Shown: positions 34,899-42,433 of the stretch, piece by piece | Layout of the letters: each line of letters opens with the position of its first letter | Position numbering within the stretch: position 1 is the stretch's first letter | NCBI RefSeq assembly: GCF_006740045.1 | Contig: NZ_AP019749.1 | Coordinates: forward strand, 3,119,001 to 3,183,000 | DNA length: 64,000 nt | Direction: 5' to 3' | Origin: Comamonas terrigena NBRC 13299 | GTDB taxonomy: Bacteria > Pseudomonadota > Gammaproteobacteria > Burkholderiales > Burkholderiaceae_C | Made by a program: the position numbers and the translations under genes | Notes under the pieces: generated by a model | Databases searched by the model: none | Seen by the model: the letters and a program-made list of their open reading frames with translations, nothing else | What the model was told of the DNA's origin: nothing

Positions 34899-35273
34899 TC
34901 ATCTGTCGCGGTAGGCACCCCATGCCCGCCGCACCCCGCGTGCCCGCTCGGCTTTCGACTTCGCGTCGTGGCATGGCTCGCAGATGGGCTGCACATTGGC
35001 CTCCACGTCGCGCCCGCCTTCCTCCAGCGGCACGATGTGGTCACGCATGGTTGCCAGCACCACCAGGCCCAGCCTGCTGCATGGCCTGCACAGTGGCTCA
35101 CGGTCGAACAGATCCTGGCGCAACTGCTGCAACCTGCGGCCGGTGATGCGCTTGGCGGCGGTGGGCTTCTTCACCCATGCCTGCTTCGGATGCTTGGCAC
35201 ACCGGCCACTGCCGTCATGCACCAGGGCACGGCAGCCAGGCTGGGTGCATAGGCGCGGGGCAGCAGATGGCAC
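34899..35273 (-). CDS. HNH endonuclease
   Basis: 124 residues. A zinc finger-like N terminus (CTQPGCRALV...GRCAKH) precedes the HNH core: CRPCSRLGLVVLATMRDHIVPLEEGGRDVEANVQPICEPCHDAKSKAER. HNH proteins beside terminase assist DNA packaging in many HK97-type phages. GTG 35273 is chosen because AAAGGA lies upstream and the family opening starts here; the longer frame upstream is unrelated. Confidence 0.9.
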   Translation of the reverse strand: MPSAAPRLCTQPGCRALVHDGSGRCAKHPKQAWVKKPTAAKRITGRRLQQLRQDLFDREPLCRPCSRLGLVVLATMRDHIVPLEEGGRDVEANVQPICEPCHDAKSKAERARGVRRAWGAYRDR

Positions 35274-35371
35274 GGCGCGTCCTTTCAATTGGTGGCGGTT
35301 GCGTGCCGCCGATGCGCATTGCGCGCACCCGCTTAGGTGTTGACCAACTGCCGGCCGGTCGGCCAACAAAA

Positions 35372-35405
35372 CAAAACCCCGCACAGCTTGCACTGGCGGG
35401 GTTCT
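35372..35405 (-). terminator. Terminator upstream of the packaging genes
   Basis: Arms AACCCCGC (minus) and GCGGGGTT around a 13-nt loop, then TTGTTTTG on the minus strand. It lies between the regulator at 35486-35932 and the HNH gene and is a natural target for late antitermination. Confidence 0.75.
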
Positions 35406-35485
35406 GCCCTGGCTCTCAGTGGTTGGGGGCACTAAGCGCTAGGTTGCCTGAAATGTAGACCAACTCTACAAAATGTAAAACTCCC

Positions 35486-35932
35486 TCAGCCCCCATCCAA
35501 ATGCCTCCGTGCGGCCCATTCACGGCCCTTCACGCGGGCTTGCTGTTCCTCTCGCACCCTAGCCTTATCCTCTAGCCACCGCGCAATGCAAAGGTCAGCC
35601 TGCCCAAGCTGCGCATGTATCGTGCTCGGGCTGCGCCTCATGATGCGCGCAGCCTCAGTCACACCCTTGTCCCGCAGGTAGATCAGCACCAGGGTTTCGT
35701 GCAGGTGACCGTGGCCCAGCTTCAGCGCCTGCACCGCCTGGTCCGTTTCTTCGGCCTCGATGTTCAGGATGGGCATGGTCGATTCCCTGCACTTCGACCC
35801 CGACTCACCCGCTGCCGCCATCCAATTTGCCAGCATGTTGCGCGATGGGAAGCCCAGGCCGTGGTTGTCGCTGCGCTCCCGCCACAGCGCCCAGTTACCC
35901 AGGCGGCGCTTGATGTACTCAATGCGTGCCAT
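35486..35932 (-). CDS. Putative late-gene regulator / antitermination-type HTH protein
   Basis: 148 residues. The C-terminal half reads HLHETLVLIYLRDKGVTEAARIMRRSPSTIHAQLGQADLCIARWLED, a sigma-region-4-like helix-turn-helix found in phage late regulators and antiterminators. Position supports this: it is the last gene before a terminator that guards the HNH-terminase-structural operon. Exact family not identified. Confidence 0.6.
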   Translation of the reverse strand: MARIEYIKRRLGNWALWRERSDNHGLGFPSRNMLANWMAAAGESGSKCRESTMPILNIEAEETDQAVQALKLGHGHLHETLVLIYLRDKGVTEAARIMRRSPSTIHAQLGQADLCIARWLEDKARVREEQQARVKGREWAARRHLDGG

Positions 35933-36236
35933 TCACACCTCCGGCTCCAGGCTCACGCATGAAGGCCGCAAAGGCCACACCACACACCACCACCACTCGC
36001 TGCAGCTCGGCAACCGATGGCCCAGCTGCAGTCACTTGTCCCAGCACCACATCGGCAGGCCATGGTGTGCCCACCGCCCGGCCGCCCTCAATCGCATAGA
36101 AGTACCCCGGCAAATTCCGCTGCACACCATTGCGCAGGCATTCATCCACATGCTCACGCCCCCAATCAACCCGGCGCTTATCAATCCAATCCGCCGTGTT
36201 CGGCATCGCATCCCTCAAGCTGGCTGGCTTATCCAT
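35919..36236 (-). CDS. Hypothetical phage protein
   Basis: 105 residues from ATG 36236 with GGGGAGG seven bases upstream: MDKPASLRDAMPNTADWIDKRRVDWGREHVDECLRNGV, then a second half GYFYAIEGGRAVGTPWPADVV. Overlaps the regulator downstream by 14 bp. Small acidic/basic mixed protein without a recognised family. A dispersed palindrome copy lies 20 bp before its start. Confidence 0.65.
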   Translation of the reverse strand: MDKPASLRDAMPNTADWIDKRRVDWGREHVDECLRNGVQRNLPGYFYAIEGGRAVGTPWPADVVLGQVTAAGPSVAELQRVVVVCGVAFAAFMREPGAGGVNGTH

Positions 36237-36255
36237 TTCATGACCTCCCCAAACT

Positions 36256-36271
36256 GTGCATACGTGTGCAC
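36256..36271. repeat. Dispersed CACGTG-type motif, copy 4
   Basis: GTGCATACGTGTGCAC, matching the consensus except at the free sixth position; intergenic, just upstream of the gene starting at 36236. Confidence 0.6.
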
Positions 36272-36302
36272 AGCGCCACCTCACCACGACCACCACCATG
36301 AA

Positions 36303-36557
36303 GGGGTGGACGGGGGGTGGACGCCGCAAACCCGCGCCAAATCACAATCCGTCCATCTGTCCATACCTCCCACCTACATGAGGTGTTCTGCACCCGTGCG
36401 CGTGCGCAGACACGCGCCCGCCTGCCTGCGCCCACGCCCATGTGTGAGAGATTGCTTGCAAAGGGGTGGACGGGTGGACGAAACACCACAAACCCCAACA
36501 AAATCAACCGCTTGCGCCGTCCACCCCCTGGTGGACGGATCGTGGACACGGTGGACG
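36303..36557. repeat. Iteron-like GGTGGACG cluster, candidate replication origin
   Basis: The gene-free stretch 36273-36658 holds six direct copies of GGTGGACG (36305, 36316, 36465, 36473, 36530, 36550) and one inverted copy (36518), including the inverted pair CCGTCCACC / GGTGGACGG at 36517-36538. Two further CGTCCA/GTCCA relics are near 36352. It lies immediately downstream of the primase-helicase gene, where many phages place their origin. Open frames here are artefacts of the repeats. Confidence 0.55.
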
Positions 36558-36658
36558 GCGGTGGCGACAGGACCAGCCAGGCAGGGGCAAGCGCCTCCCA
36601 CCGGCTGGGGCGTGACCAGCTCGCAAAGCGCCCATAGCGCCACGCAAACGCGTTGAAT

Positions 36659-39145
36659 TCAGAACGGCAGCGGTTCATCGCCCTCTGCCCATGCACCCGG
36701 CTGCGCCGGTGCGTTTGTCATTGCTCCAGGCTGCTGATCTGCAGGCTGCGCGTGCGGCAAGCCCGCACCAGGGCGCTGCCGCAAAAAGCCACGGCGCCGC
36801 ATCAGCCCCTTGGTATCGCGGTGGGCCTTGAACCCAAGTACCTTCATGGCGTTGCTGATGCGGGTATCCATCTGGCCGTTACCGTCAATGCGGTCAGCCT
36901 TGATGCCCAGCACGTCATACAGCTCAACCCGGGGGAAGAAGTCGCGCCCGCTCGGTGGCAGATCGGCTGCTTTCAGCCCTTCCGACCCGTTCACATAGGC
37001 ATCCAGCATGTCCTCCCATGGGTCGGACCGCTTGAACTGCTCTTGCGCCGGAAACACCAGCCGCCGTTCCTCTTCCGGGGTGGGCCAATAACGCTCCCCC
37101 TTCTCCAAACGGGCAAAGGCCTCGGCCAGGAGCTGGGCACGTTGCTGCCGCAGCTCCTCCACGTCCACCGAAAACACCTCAAGCGGCCAAAAGCGCCGGT
37201 CCCCGGTGGCATCACGCAAAAAGGCGTCGGCATTGGTCGTGCCCACATTCACGGAATGCCGGGGCGCCTTCACCATCTTTGAACCATAGGGCGGGCGGTA
37301 CCAATCCTCTTGGGCAGACAGGTACTGCTTAATCGCCGTCGAATCCGACTTGTTCAGCGACTCCAGCTCGGCCGACTCAGCAATCCAGGCCAACTGGATC
37401 GCCATCTGGCTATCCTTCTCGCCCACCCGGATCGCGTTGTCCGTGAAGTACGGGTAGGCCAGCTCCCGGAACGCGCTGGACTTCTTCAGACCCTGCTCAC
37501 CCTTGATGATGAGCATGTAGTCAAACTTGCAGCCAGGTCGCAGCGCACGGTTGACCAAACCCATCATGAAGCACTTGCCAATCAGGCGCACGTACTCCGA
37601 ATCCTCCACCCCGTAGACATCCACCAGCCAATGCTCCAGGCGGTCTACCCCGTCCCATGGCTCGGCTTTAATCAGGTCAATGATCGGGTTGTACTTGCAG
37701 CCCCGCGCTGCCATCTGCACACCGTGTGAGATGGTGCTGGTGGCCCGCACAGCAAGGCCGTGGGTGCGCAACAGGTACTCACCCAGCATCCAGTCATCTT
37801 CCTCATCCCAGTCACCAGCGCCCCGGCCCCAAGGCACATCGCCGCCGCGCTCCAGCAAGCGGCTGAACTCGTTGAATCGCACAGCGCCCCGCAGCTCCGG
37901 GTCCCACTGCATGCAATACATCACGTTCTCGCGGCAATCCATGGGGCGGCCACGGGCAAGCACCAGCTTGCGCTCCAGCTCCGCCCGGCACTCTTCAGGC
38001 GTCAAGCCGTCAGCTGCATCACCATCCGTGGGCAACTTCGCCCCCCCAGCGGCAGCACCATCGTTCGATTTTTTTTCTTCCGGCTGGGCCTTCTCTGCTT
38101 CCGCCTCAGCAGGCGCGGGTGCAGGTGCCTGAACAGGCGCGGGGGCATGCTGCGGGGCCAAGGGCTGCAACTGCACACCCACCAAGGGGGCAAGCCAGCG
38201 CAAGGCATCACCTGGCTTCGCAGTGCCCGGCCCCCACTCCATCACCAGATCCACCGGCGTGCGCTTTCCTCCCCTGGCATCGCCCATATCGGCCACGCCC
38301 CAGTCCTTGATGCCCTCGGGGTGGATGACCAGATCCTCCTGCAGGTCGCGCCCCAGGTCCTTGCTGGTCACACGGTAGGACGGCCCCTTCTTGAACGCAC
38401 GCCCCCCAAACAAGGCTGGCACCCATGCGTCAAAGTTCAGCATGGCTTCGTCGTTCACATACCGGAAGTCGTCGCGCCCCTGGCGGTCTGCAGCTTGTTT
38501 ACGCTGGGCAGGCGCTGCGCAGGCGGCAGGCTTCAGCCGGTCCTTGGCCTCTTGAATCGTGGCATGCAGGCGCCGCAGCGCCGCTTCATCCACCGGCATC
38601 ACATCAGCCGGTGTATTGGCCACCTGGCGCCCTGTCACAGTGAAATACTGGCGCTCGCAGAACATCTCCACGCCAATGTCATTGGACTTTGCCGTGGTCG
38701 TGTGTCCCTGCACATACAGGTGCACCCCAGTGCCACTGGGGGAAAGCTCCGTGTAGGTGTGGAACGCCTGAATAATCTTGGCGCACCGGTCATTCATTGC
38801 ACCGGTGCTGGCATCCACCATCTTGTCCAGGTCAATGCCAATCAGGCCATCCCCAGGCAAAAAGCCAAAGCCCACACCACTCCAGGCATCAGGCTGCCCC
38901 TGCTTGCGCTCAAACGCCCTGCGCACCACCTCCAGGGTCGCCAGCCGCATGCGGTCGCGGTCGCTGCCCTGGTCACCAGTCCGTCGCCCGCCCATGGCGT
39001 AGTACGGCACCTTCAGCCAGGTGCTGCGCTTTGTGTCCCATTCATACTTCCACAGCACCCACTGCTGCCGCAGCGCCAAGCTGGCCGGGATGGCATCCCA
39101 CAGCGGCGGCTCCACCACGGGTGGCACACGCACTTCATCAACCAT
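36659..39145 (-). CDS. Primase-helicase (prim-pol N domain plus VirE-type ATPase)
   Basis: 828 residues. N-terminal archaeo-eukaryotic-type primase/polymerase domain: QQWVLWKYEW, GFGFLPGDGLIGIDLDKMVD (metal aspartates) and ELSPSGTGVHLYVQG. A Pro/Ala/Lys-rich linker lies near residues 335-385. The C-terminal virulence-associated-E superfamily-3-like helicase has the Walker A IIKGEQGLKKSS, the sensor segment WIAESAELESLNKSD, and GDRRFWPLEVF. It would prime and unwind at the phage origin. Member of the minus-strand early operon that begins with the Cro-like gene. Confidence 0.92.
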   Translation of the reverse strand: MVDEVRVPPVVEPPLWDAIPASLALRQQWVLWKYEWDTKRSTWLKVPYYAMGGRRTGDQGSDRDRMRLATLEVVRRAFERKQGQPDAWSGVGFGFLPGDGLIGIDLDKMVDASTGAMNDRCAKIIQAFHTYTELSPSGTGVHLYVQGHTTTAKSNDIGVEMFCERQYFTVTGRQVANTPADVMPVDEAALRRLHATIQEAKDRLKPAACAAPAQRKQAADRQGRDDFRYVNDEAMLNFDAWVPALFGGRAFKKGPSYRVTSKDLGRDLQEDLVIHPEGIKDWGVADMGDARGGKRTPVDLVMEWGPGTAKPGDALRWLAPLVGVQLQPLAPQHAPAPVQAPAPAPAEAEAEKAQPEEKKSNDGAAAGGAKLPTDGDAADGLTPEECRAELERKLVLARGRPMDCRENVMYCMQWDPELRGAVRFNEFSRLLERGGDVPWGRGAGDWDEEDDWMLGEYLLRTHGLAVRATSTISHGVQMAARGCKYNPIIDLIKAEPWDGVDRLEHWLVDVYGVEDSEYVRLIGKCFMMGLVNRALRPGCKFDYMLIIKGEQGLKKSSAFRELAYPYFTDNAIRVGEKDSQMAIQLAWIAESAELESLNKSDSTAIKQYLSAQEDWYRPPYGSKMVKAPRHSVNVGTTNADAFLRDATGDRRFWPLEVFSVDVEELRQQRAQLLAEAFARLEKGERYWPTPEEERRLVFPAQEQFKRSDPWEDMLDAYVNGSEGLKAADLPPSGRDFFPRVELYDVLGIKADRIDGNGQMDTRISNAMKVLGFKAHRDTKGLMRRRGFLRQRPGAGLPHAQPADQQPGAMTNAPAQPGAWAEGDEPLPF

Positions 39146-39215
39146 GCGTCACCCCCGCAGCAGCCAAACCCAACACGCTGGCGTCCCCAACACCAGCAGC
39201 GTGCAATATCGCCAT
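39138..39215 (-). CDS. Possible 25-residue small protein
   Basis: ATG 39215, with GGGGGTAACGGG upstream, encodes MAILHAAGVGDASVLGLAAA and ends 8 bp inside the primase start. It fills the only gap in an otherwise contiguous operon. Small hydrophobic peptide; could be chance. Confidence 0.3.
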   Translation of the reverse strand: MAILHAAGVGDASVLGLAAAGVTHG

Positions 39216-39219
39216 CCCG

Positions 39220-39504
39220 TTACCCCCAGCAGCGCTGCAGCTGCGTAAAACCATCCTGCGGGGCCACTGCCTTGCGGCAGGGCAACGCATACTCCGCCAC
39301 CGGCTTTTTGCAGTGCGGCACCCGTCGCGTCCGGGGCACATCCAGGCGGCCATAGCGGCGCATGTTCAGCAGCGTCTGCTGGGCCACCTTTAGCCCCACC
39401 TGTGCAGCAGCGGCAATCTCTTGGGCAGTCAGGCCACGCTCGTCGGTAGCCAGTCGTTGCACAGCTTCCAGCAGTGCCTTGCTCACATCACCTGCGGGCC
39501 GCAT
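39220..39504 (-). CDS. Small helix-turn-helix-like protein
   Basis: 94 residues. LLEAVQRLATDERGLTAQEIAAAAQVGLKVAQQTLLNMRRYGRLDV is a winged-helix pattern (MarR/DUF-type), followed by a basic tail. Start and the previous stop share one base (TAATG). Probably a DNA-binding replication accessory or regulator. Confidence 0.65.
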   Translation of the reverse strand: MRPAGDVSKALLEAVQRLATDERGLTAQEIAAAAQVGLKVAQQTLLNMRRYGRLDVPRTRRVPHCKKPVAEYALPCRKAVAPQDGFTQLQRCWG

Positions 39505-40022
39505 TACTGCACCTCCAGGCCAGCGCTGCGGCGCACATTGCGGCGCAAGCGCAAGAGCAGCAATACAAATTCCATGATCTGGGCATCGGCCTCTTCCGCC
39601 TCCGGCACACTCATGTGGTGGTCATCCGTGGCCATGGTCAGGAACTGGGTCAGCACCCCCTTCTTCACGCTGGCCTGCAGCAACTTTTCCTTGATCGCGG
39701 TTATCTCGCAGGGCCACCCGCCAGCAGGGGGCGGGGGCAGCTCCATCGTCACCATCCCGTGCTGAATGCTCAGCGCCTGCAGCCACTGCAAAGCGTTAGG
39801 CTCGCGGATCTCTTGCAGCCACTCCGTCAGCAGCTCCAGCACTTCCACGTTCACCCATTGGCCGTCCACGCCGCGCAGGCGGGCACGCAGATATTCAGAG
39901 TGGATAGACACCCCCCGGCGGTCGGCCAGGAAGGCGGCGGCAGCCTTCACGCCGCCATTGGCGCCGCGCACCGTGTTGTAAAGAACGTCGCGCCAGTCAG
40001 TGGGCGAAAGTCGGCAGGTCAT
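39504..40022 (-). CDS. CII-like / CP76-type regulatory protein
   Basis: 172 residues, N terminus WRDVLYNTVRGANGGVKAAAAFLADRRGVSIHSEYLRARLRG with a helix-turn-helix-like segment, and a mixed helical C terminus. This shape and position (second or third early gene, before replication genes) fit the phage CII/CP76 regulatory group; the assignment is from pattern and context only. Confidence 0.55.
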   Translation of the reverse strand: MTCRLSPTDWRDVLYNTVRGANGGVKAAAAFLADRRGVSIHSEYLRARLRGVDGQWVNVEVLELLTEWLQEIREPNALQWLQALSIQHGMVTMELPPPPAGGWPCEITAIKEKLLQASVKKGVLTQFLTMATDDHHMSVPEAEEADAQIMEFVLLLLRLRRNVRRSAGLEVQ

Positions 40023-40342
40023 CAGCGGCCCCCTTGAAATGGAAATGAATCAAGCTGGTGCCCCAGGCGACCGCGGCCGACACTGCAGGCATGCACAACA
40101 AAAAGGAAACCCAGCACCACCAGCCACGCAAGCTGCACACACCGGCCCGTGTGGGCAGCACCTTTGCGATGGAGGACGGAGACAGAACCCCCGGCGGCGT
40201 GGCCGATATAGGGGTGGTGCTGGAGAAAGACAGCGCTCACGTCCAGCAGGACGGACCGCACATAGACAAAGCGCTTGCCCTGACCGCTCGCAGCGAATAC
40301 AGGGGAGGCGCCAGACAAGCTGGACAAAGCAGACTCAAACAC
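40022..40342 (-). CDS. Hypothetical protein with one membrane helix, between Cro- and CII-like genes
   Basis: 106 residues. GTG start at 40342 overlaps the Cro-like stop (GTGTTTGA), and the stop overlaps the start of the next gene (TGATG), so it fits the operon with no gap. CVQLAWLVVLGFLFVVHAC is a likely membrane helix. The opposite strand also has an open frame (from 40094) but without such junctions. Moderate confidence. Confidence 0.45.
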   Translation of the reverse strand: MFESALSSLSGASPVFAASGQGKRFVYVRSVLLDVSAVFLQHHPYIGHAAGGSVSVLHRKGAAHTGRCVQLAWLVVLGFLFVVHACSVGRGRLGHQLDSFPFQGGR

Positions 40343-40604
40343 CGAGGGCCTCCGACGGGCCGATCTGTGCAGTTGCCGCAGTAGCCGCTACCGCATTCAC
40401 GGACTGCAACTGCTGTTTCACAAGGTCGGTGCGAAAGATTGCCCGGACTGTCTCAATGCCCGGGTTCTTCGTGGTCCCCTGCCTGATCTTCACAAGGGTG
40501 GAGAAGGGAACACCAGACTGGCCCTCAATGGACTTCAGCTGGACCTGCCGGAACTTCAGCAGCAGGGCACGGACTTGCTCGGTACTTGGGATTTCGGTAG
40601 GCAT
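40335..40604 (-). CDS. Cro-like HTH regulator
   Basis: 89 residues. VRALLLKFRQVQLKSIEGQSGVPFSTLVKIRQGTTKNPGIETVRAIF is an Xre-type helix-turn-helix. It is the first gene of the leftward early operon, divergent from the larger repressor with 30 bp between start codons. ATG 40604 chosen; the longer frame would run through the operator. Confidence 0.8.
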   Translation of the reverse strand: MPTEIPSTEQVRALLLKFRQVQLKSIEGQSGVPFSTLVKIRQGTTKNPGIETVRAIFRTDLVKQQLQSVNAVAATAATAQIGPSEALGV

Positions 40605-40634
40605 GCACGAATCATATCGTATACGGAATAATCC
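40605..40634. promoter_or_regulatory. Immunity operator between Cro-like and CI-like genes
   Basis: The 30-bp divergent gap contains CGTATACG (40618-40625) inside ATTCCGTATACGA (minus strand). The same ATTCCGTATNCG core is found in the large palindrome at 41531-41564, so both are likely bound by the same repressor. The CI-like message may have almost no leader, because the motif ends within 10 bp of its ATG. Confidence 0.6.
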
Positions 40635-41135
40635 ATGCAAGATAATCAATCCGCATCCGGAATGGCATCGCAGTTAGATTCAGTCAGTCCTGACTTACCC
40701 AAAACTGTTACGTCTATGCCTCTCTTCGACAGCCGCCCAGTGCTGTGGAAAAACATCGCCGCGCTCATGCTCAAGAAGTACGGACGCGAAAATTTGAATC
40801 AGCTGGCCCGCGAAGCCAAGTTCGGCCCCGCCACAGCATCACGCATCAAAGCTCAGGACACCTCTGTCGGTATCGAAGTCATTGATCGCGTTGCCACAGT
40901 GCTGGGAGTGCACCCGTGGCAACTTCTGCACGAAGACTTCAATCCTGAATTTCCGAGCAACAGCACGAACCTCAGTCCGCTAGCGCTCGACCTTGCCCAG
41001 CAGCTCGACGCTATCCCAGATCAGACAGCCCGCGAAAAGGCACATGCTCTGGCAACTCAGGTGCTATCACTTGCGGCCGCCTCGATAACAGCACCGCCCT
41101 CGCCCGAAGAGCCACCCACGCAGCAGCCTGGCTAA
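40635..41135 (+). CDS. CI-like phage repressor (HTH only, no protease domain)
   Basis: 166 residues. Central helix-turn-helix (WKNIAALMLKKYGRENLNQLAREAKFGPATASRIKAQDTSVGIEVIDRVATVLGVHPWQLL) and a short C terminus. There is no S24 self-cleavage domain, so induction cannot be by RecA-stimulated autoproteolysis. No ribosome site at ATG 40635; a later ATG at residue 28 is possible. Confidence 0.8.
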   Translation: MQDNQSASGMASQLDSVSPDLPKTVTSMPLFDSRPVLWKNIAALMLKKYGRENLNQLAREAKFGPATASRIKAQDTSVGIEVIDRVATVLGVHPWQLLHEDFNPEFPSNSTNLSPLALDLAQQLDAIPDQTAREKAHALATQVLSLAAASITAPPSPEEPPTQQPG

Positions 41136-41427
41136 GCTCCACGAAGCACCCCCTCACCTGCCCATTGCGCGCCCCAGCCATTGCAATCGCCTGCAATGCT
41201 GGGTGCGCCTCTTTGGGCGCCACATAAGCCAGCGCTGGAAACTCATAGCCCCACGGGCCTAGAGTGCGCGCGGCTGCCTGGCAGACCCCACCCCCAAGAA
41301 GAATGCACACACCGGCCCTCCCCTGGCCGGCGCTGTTGCGCGCACGCCACCGGCTCAGACATGCACCTACCGCATGCCCCTGCACTCCACGCAGATCAAT
41401 GCAAAAAGCCTCGGCTGGCTCGCCCAT
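41011..41427 (-). CDS. Hypothetical phage protein overlapping the repressor 3' end
   Basis: 138 residues on the opposite strand, with the last 125 bp overlapping the repressor gene. The N-terminal two thirds look protein-like (EAFCIDLRGVQGHAV, GRAGVCILLGGG, GPWGYEFPALAYVAPKEAHPAL); the C-terminal part is arginine-rich and may be out-of-frame noise. Weak GAGTGGAA before ATG 41427. Uncertain. Confidence 0.42.
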   Translation of the reverse strand: MGEPAEAFCIDLRGVQGHAVGACLSRWRARNSAGQGRAGVCILLGGGVCQAAARTLGPWGYEFPALAYVAPKEAHPALQAIAMAGARNGQVRGCFVELSQAAAWVALRARAVLLSRRPQVIAPELPEHVPFRGLSDLG

Positions 41428-41530
41428 TTCCACTCAGTGACCTCACTTGTGATGGTTTCTTATTGGCGCAAACTACTGTATGCCCATACATATTTTGACA
41501 CCTAACAGAACGGAAAGGCAATGCAAATTT

Positions 41531-41564
41531 AACCGAATACGGATTGATCATTCCGTATTCGGTT
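41531..41564. promoter_or_regulatory. 34-bp operator palindrome upstream of the rightward operon
   Basis: 13-bp perfect arms AACCGAATACGGA / TCCGTATTCGGTT around TTGATCAT, nearly a continuous palindrome. Further CATTCC / GGAATG half-sites follow at 41592-41609. The region 41428-41701 contains no gene otherwise. The core matches that of the immunity operator. Confidence 0.7.
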
Positions 41565-41701
41565 GCGCATACATTCCGAATTAGATATGCTCATTCCATC
41601 AACGGAATGGCTTATGGCCATTTCTTGATGGGCTCCACGACATCAAACCGTGTACGCCCGCTTCATTTACCAACGCCGGCCCAGCCGGACAGGAGCGTGG
41701 A

Positions 41702-42421
41702 ATGCAGACAGCGACCAGTGCACACGTGTGCACACAAAACACCCCCGGGGAATACATCAGCGGCCTGCCCGCGTGGGACCGCGTGCCGCGCCTGGATGCG
41801 TGGCTTCCCCACGTGCTGGGCGAATCGCCCCAAAGTGCCGGCATGCACCGCATGCAGTACCTCACCCTGGTGGGTCGGCAGTGGCTGATGGGCATGGTGC
41901 GCCGCGCACAAGAGCCCGGCAGCAAATTTGACTTCACGCCGGTGCTCCAAGGCCCTCAAGGGAAGGGCAAATCCGCCCTGCTGCGCGTGCTAGTGGGCAA
42001 AGCCTTTTTCAGCGATGACGCCGGCCCCATCAGCTGGGGCAAAGGCTCGCTGGAAGAAATACAAGGCGTGTGGCTCTACGAAATCAACGAGCTGACGGCA
42101 TTCCGAGCTGCGGAGATGGATGGCATCAAAGCATTCATCAAAAGCACCACGGACAGCTACCGCCCGCCTTACAGCCAACAAGCCGAGTTCTACAAGCGCC
42201 AGTTTGTGGTGGCAATCACCACGGACAGCACCGTCCTGCACAAGGACCGCATCGGCCGCAGCTATTGGGTGGTCCCTGTGTGGAATCAAGTCAACACCCA
42301 ATGGCTGGGCGAACACCGCGACCAGCTTTTTGCCGAAGCCCTGGCACGCAACAAGGCAGACCTGAACGGCCGCGTGCAAGACCTGAACTACCACCCCGGC
42401 AATCCTCTGTGTGGCCGGTAA
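41702..42421 (+). CDS. Stand-alone VirE-type P-loop ATPase
   Basis: 239 residues, homologous in pattern to the C-terminal helicase half of the phage's own primase-helicase but with no primase domain. Walker A LQGPQGKGKSALL (a full G-x-x-G-x-G-K-S), then VWLYEINELTAFRAAEMDGIKAFIKSTTDSYRPPY, FVVAITTDSTVLHKDRIGRSYWVVPV. GGAG lies 7 bp before ATG 41702. It heads the rightward operon. It may be a helicase-loading or interfering paralogue. It ends before the C-terminal extension of the large protein, so it could also be a shortened relic kept under selection. Confidence 0.8.
   Translation: MQTATSAHVCTQNTPGEYISGLPAWDRVPRLDAWLPHVLGESPQSAGMHRMQYLTLVGRQWLMGMVRRAQEPGSKFDFTPVLQGPQGKGKSALLRVLVGKAFFSDDAGPISWGKGSLEEIQGVWLYEINELTAFRAAEMDGIKAFIKSTTDSYRPPYSQQAEFYKRQFVVAITTDSTVLHKDRIGRSYWVVPVWNQVNTQWLGEHRDQLFAEALARNKADLNGRVQDLNYHPGNPLCGR
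41718..41733. repeat. Dispersed CACGTG palindrome, copy 5
   Basis: Perfect GTGCACACGTGTGCAC, 16 bp inside the first gene of the rightward operon. Confidence 0.7.
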
Positions 42422-42433
42422 GGAGAAGCAGCG

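Noticed and set aside
36238..36696. 152-codon minus-strand frame across the GGTGGACG repeats
   Set aside because: The translation just reflects the repeats (PPVHPF, TPRPPL) and there is no ribosome site; the segment is better read as a non-coding repeat region.
40094..40384. Plus-strand frame between Cro- and CII-like genes
   Set aside because: No ribosome site and opposite to the operon direction; the minus-strand frame has overlapping start and stop junctions with both neighbours.
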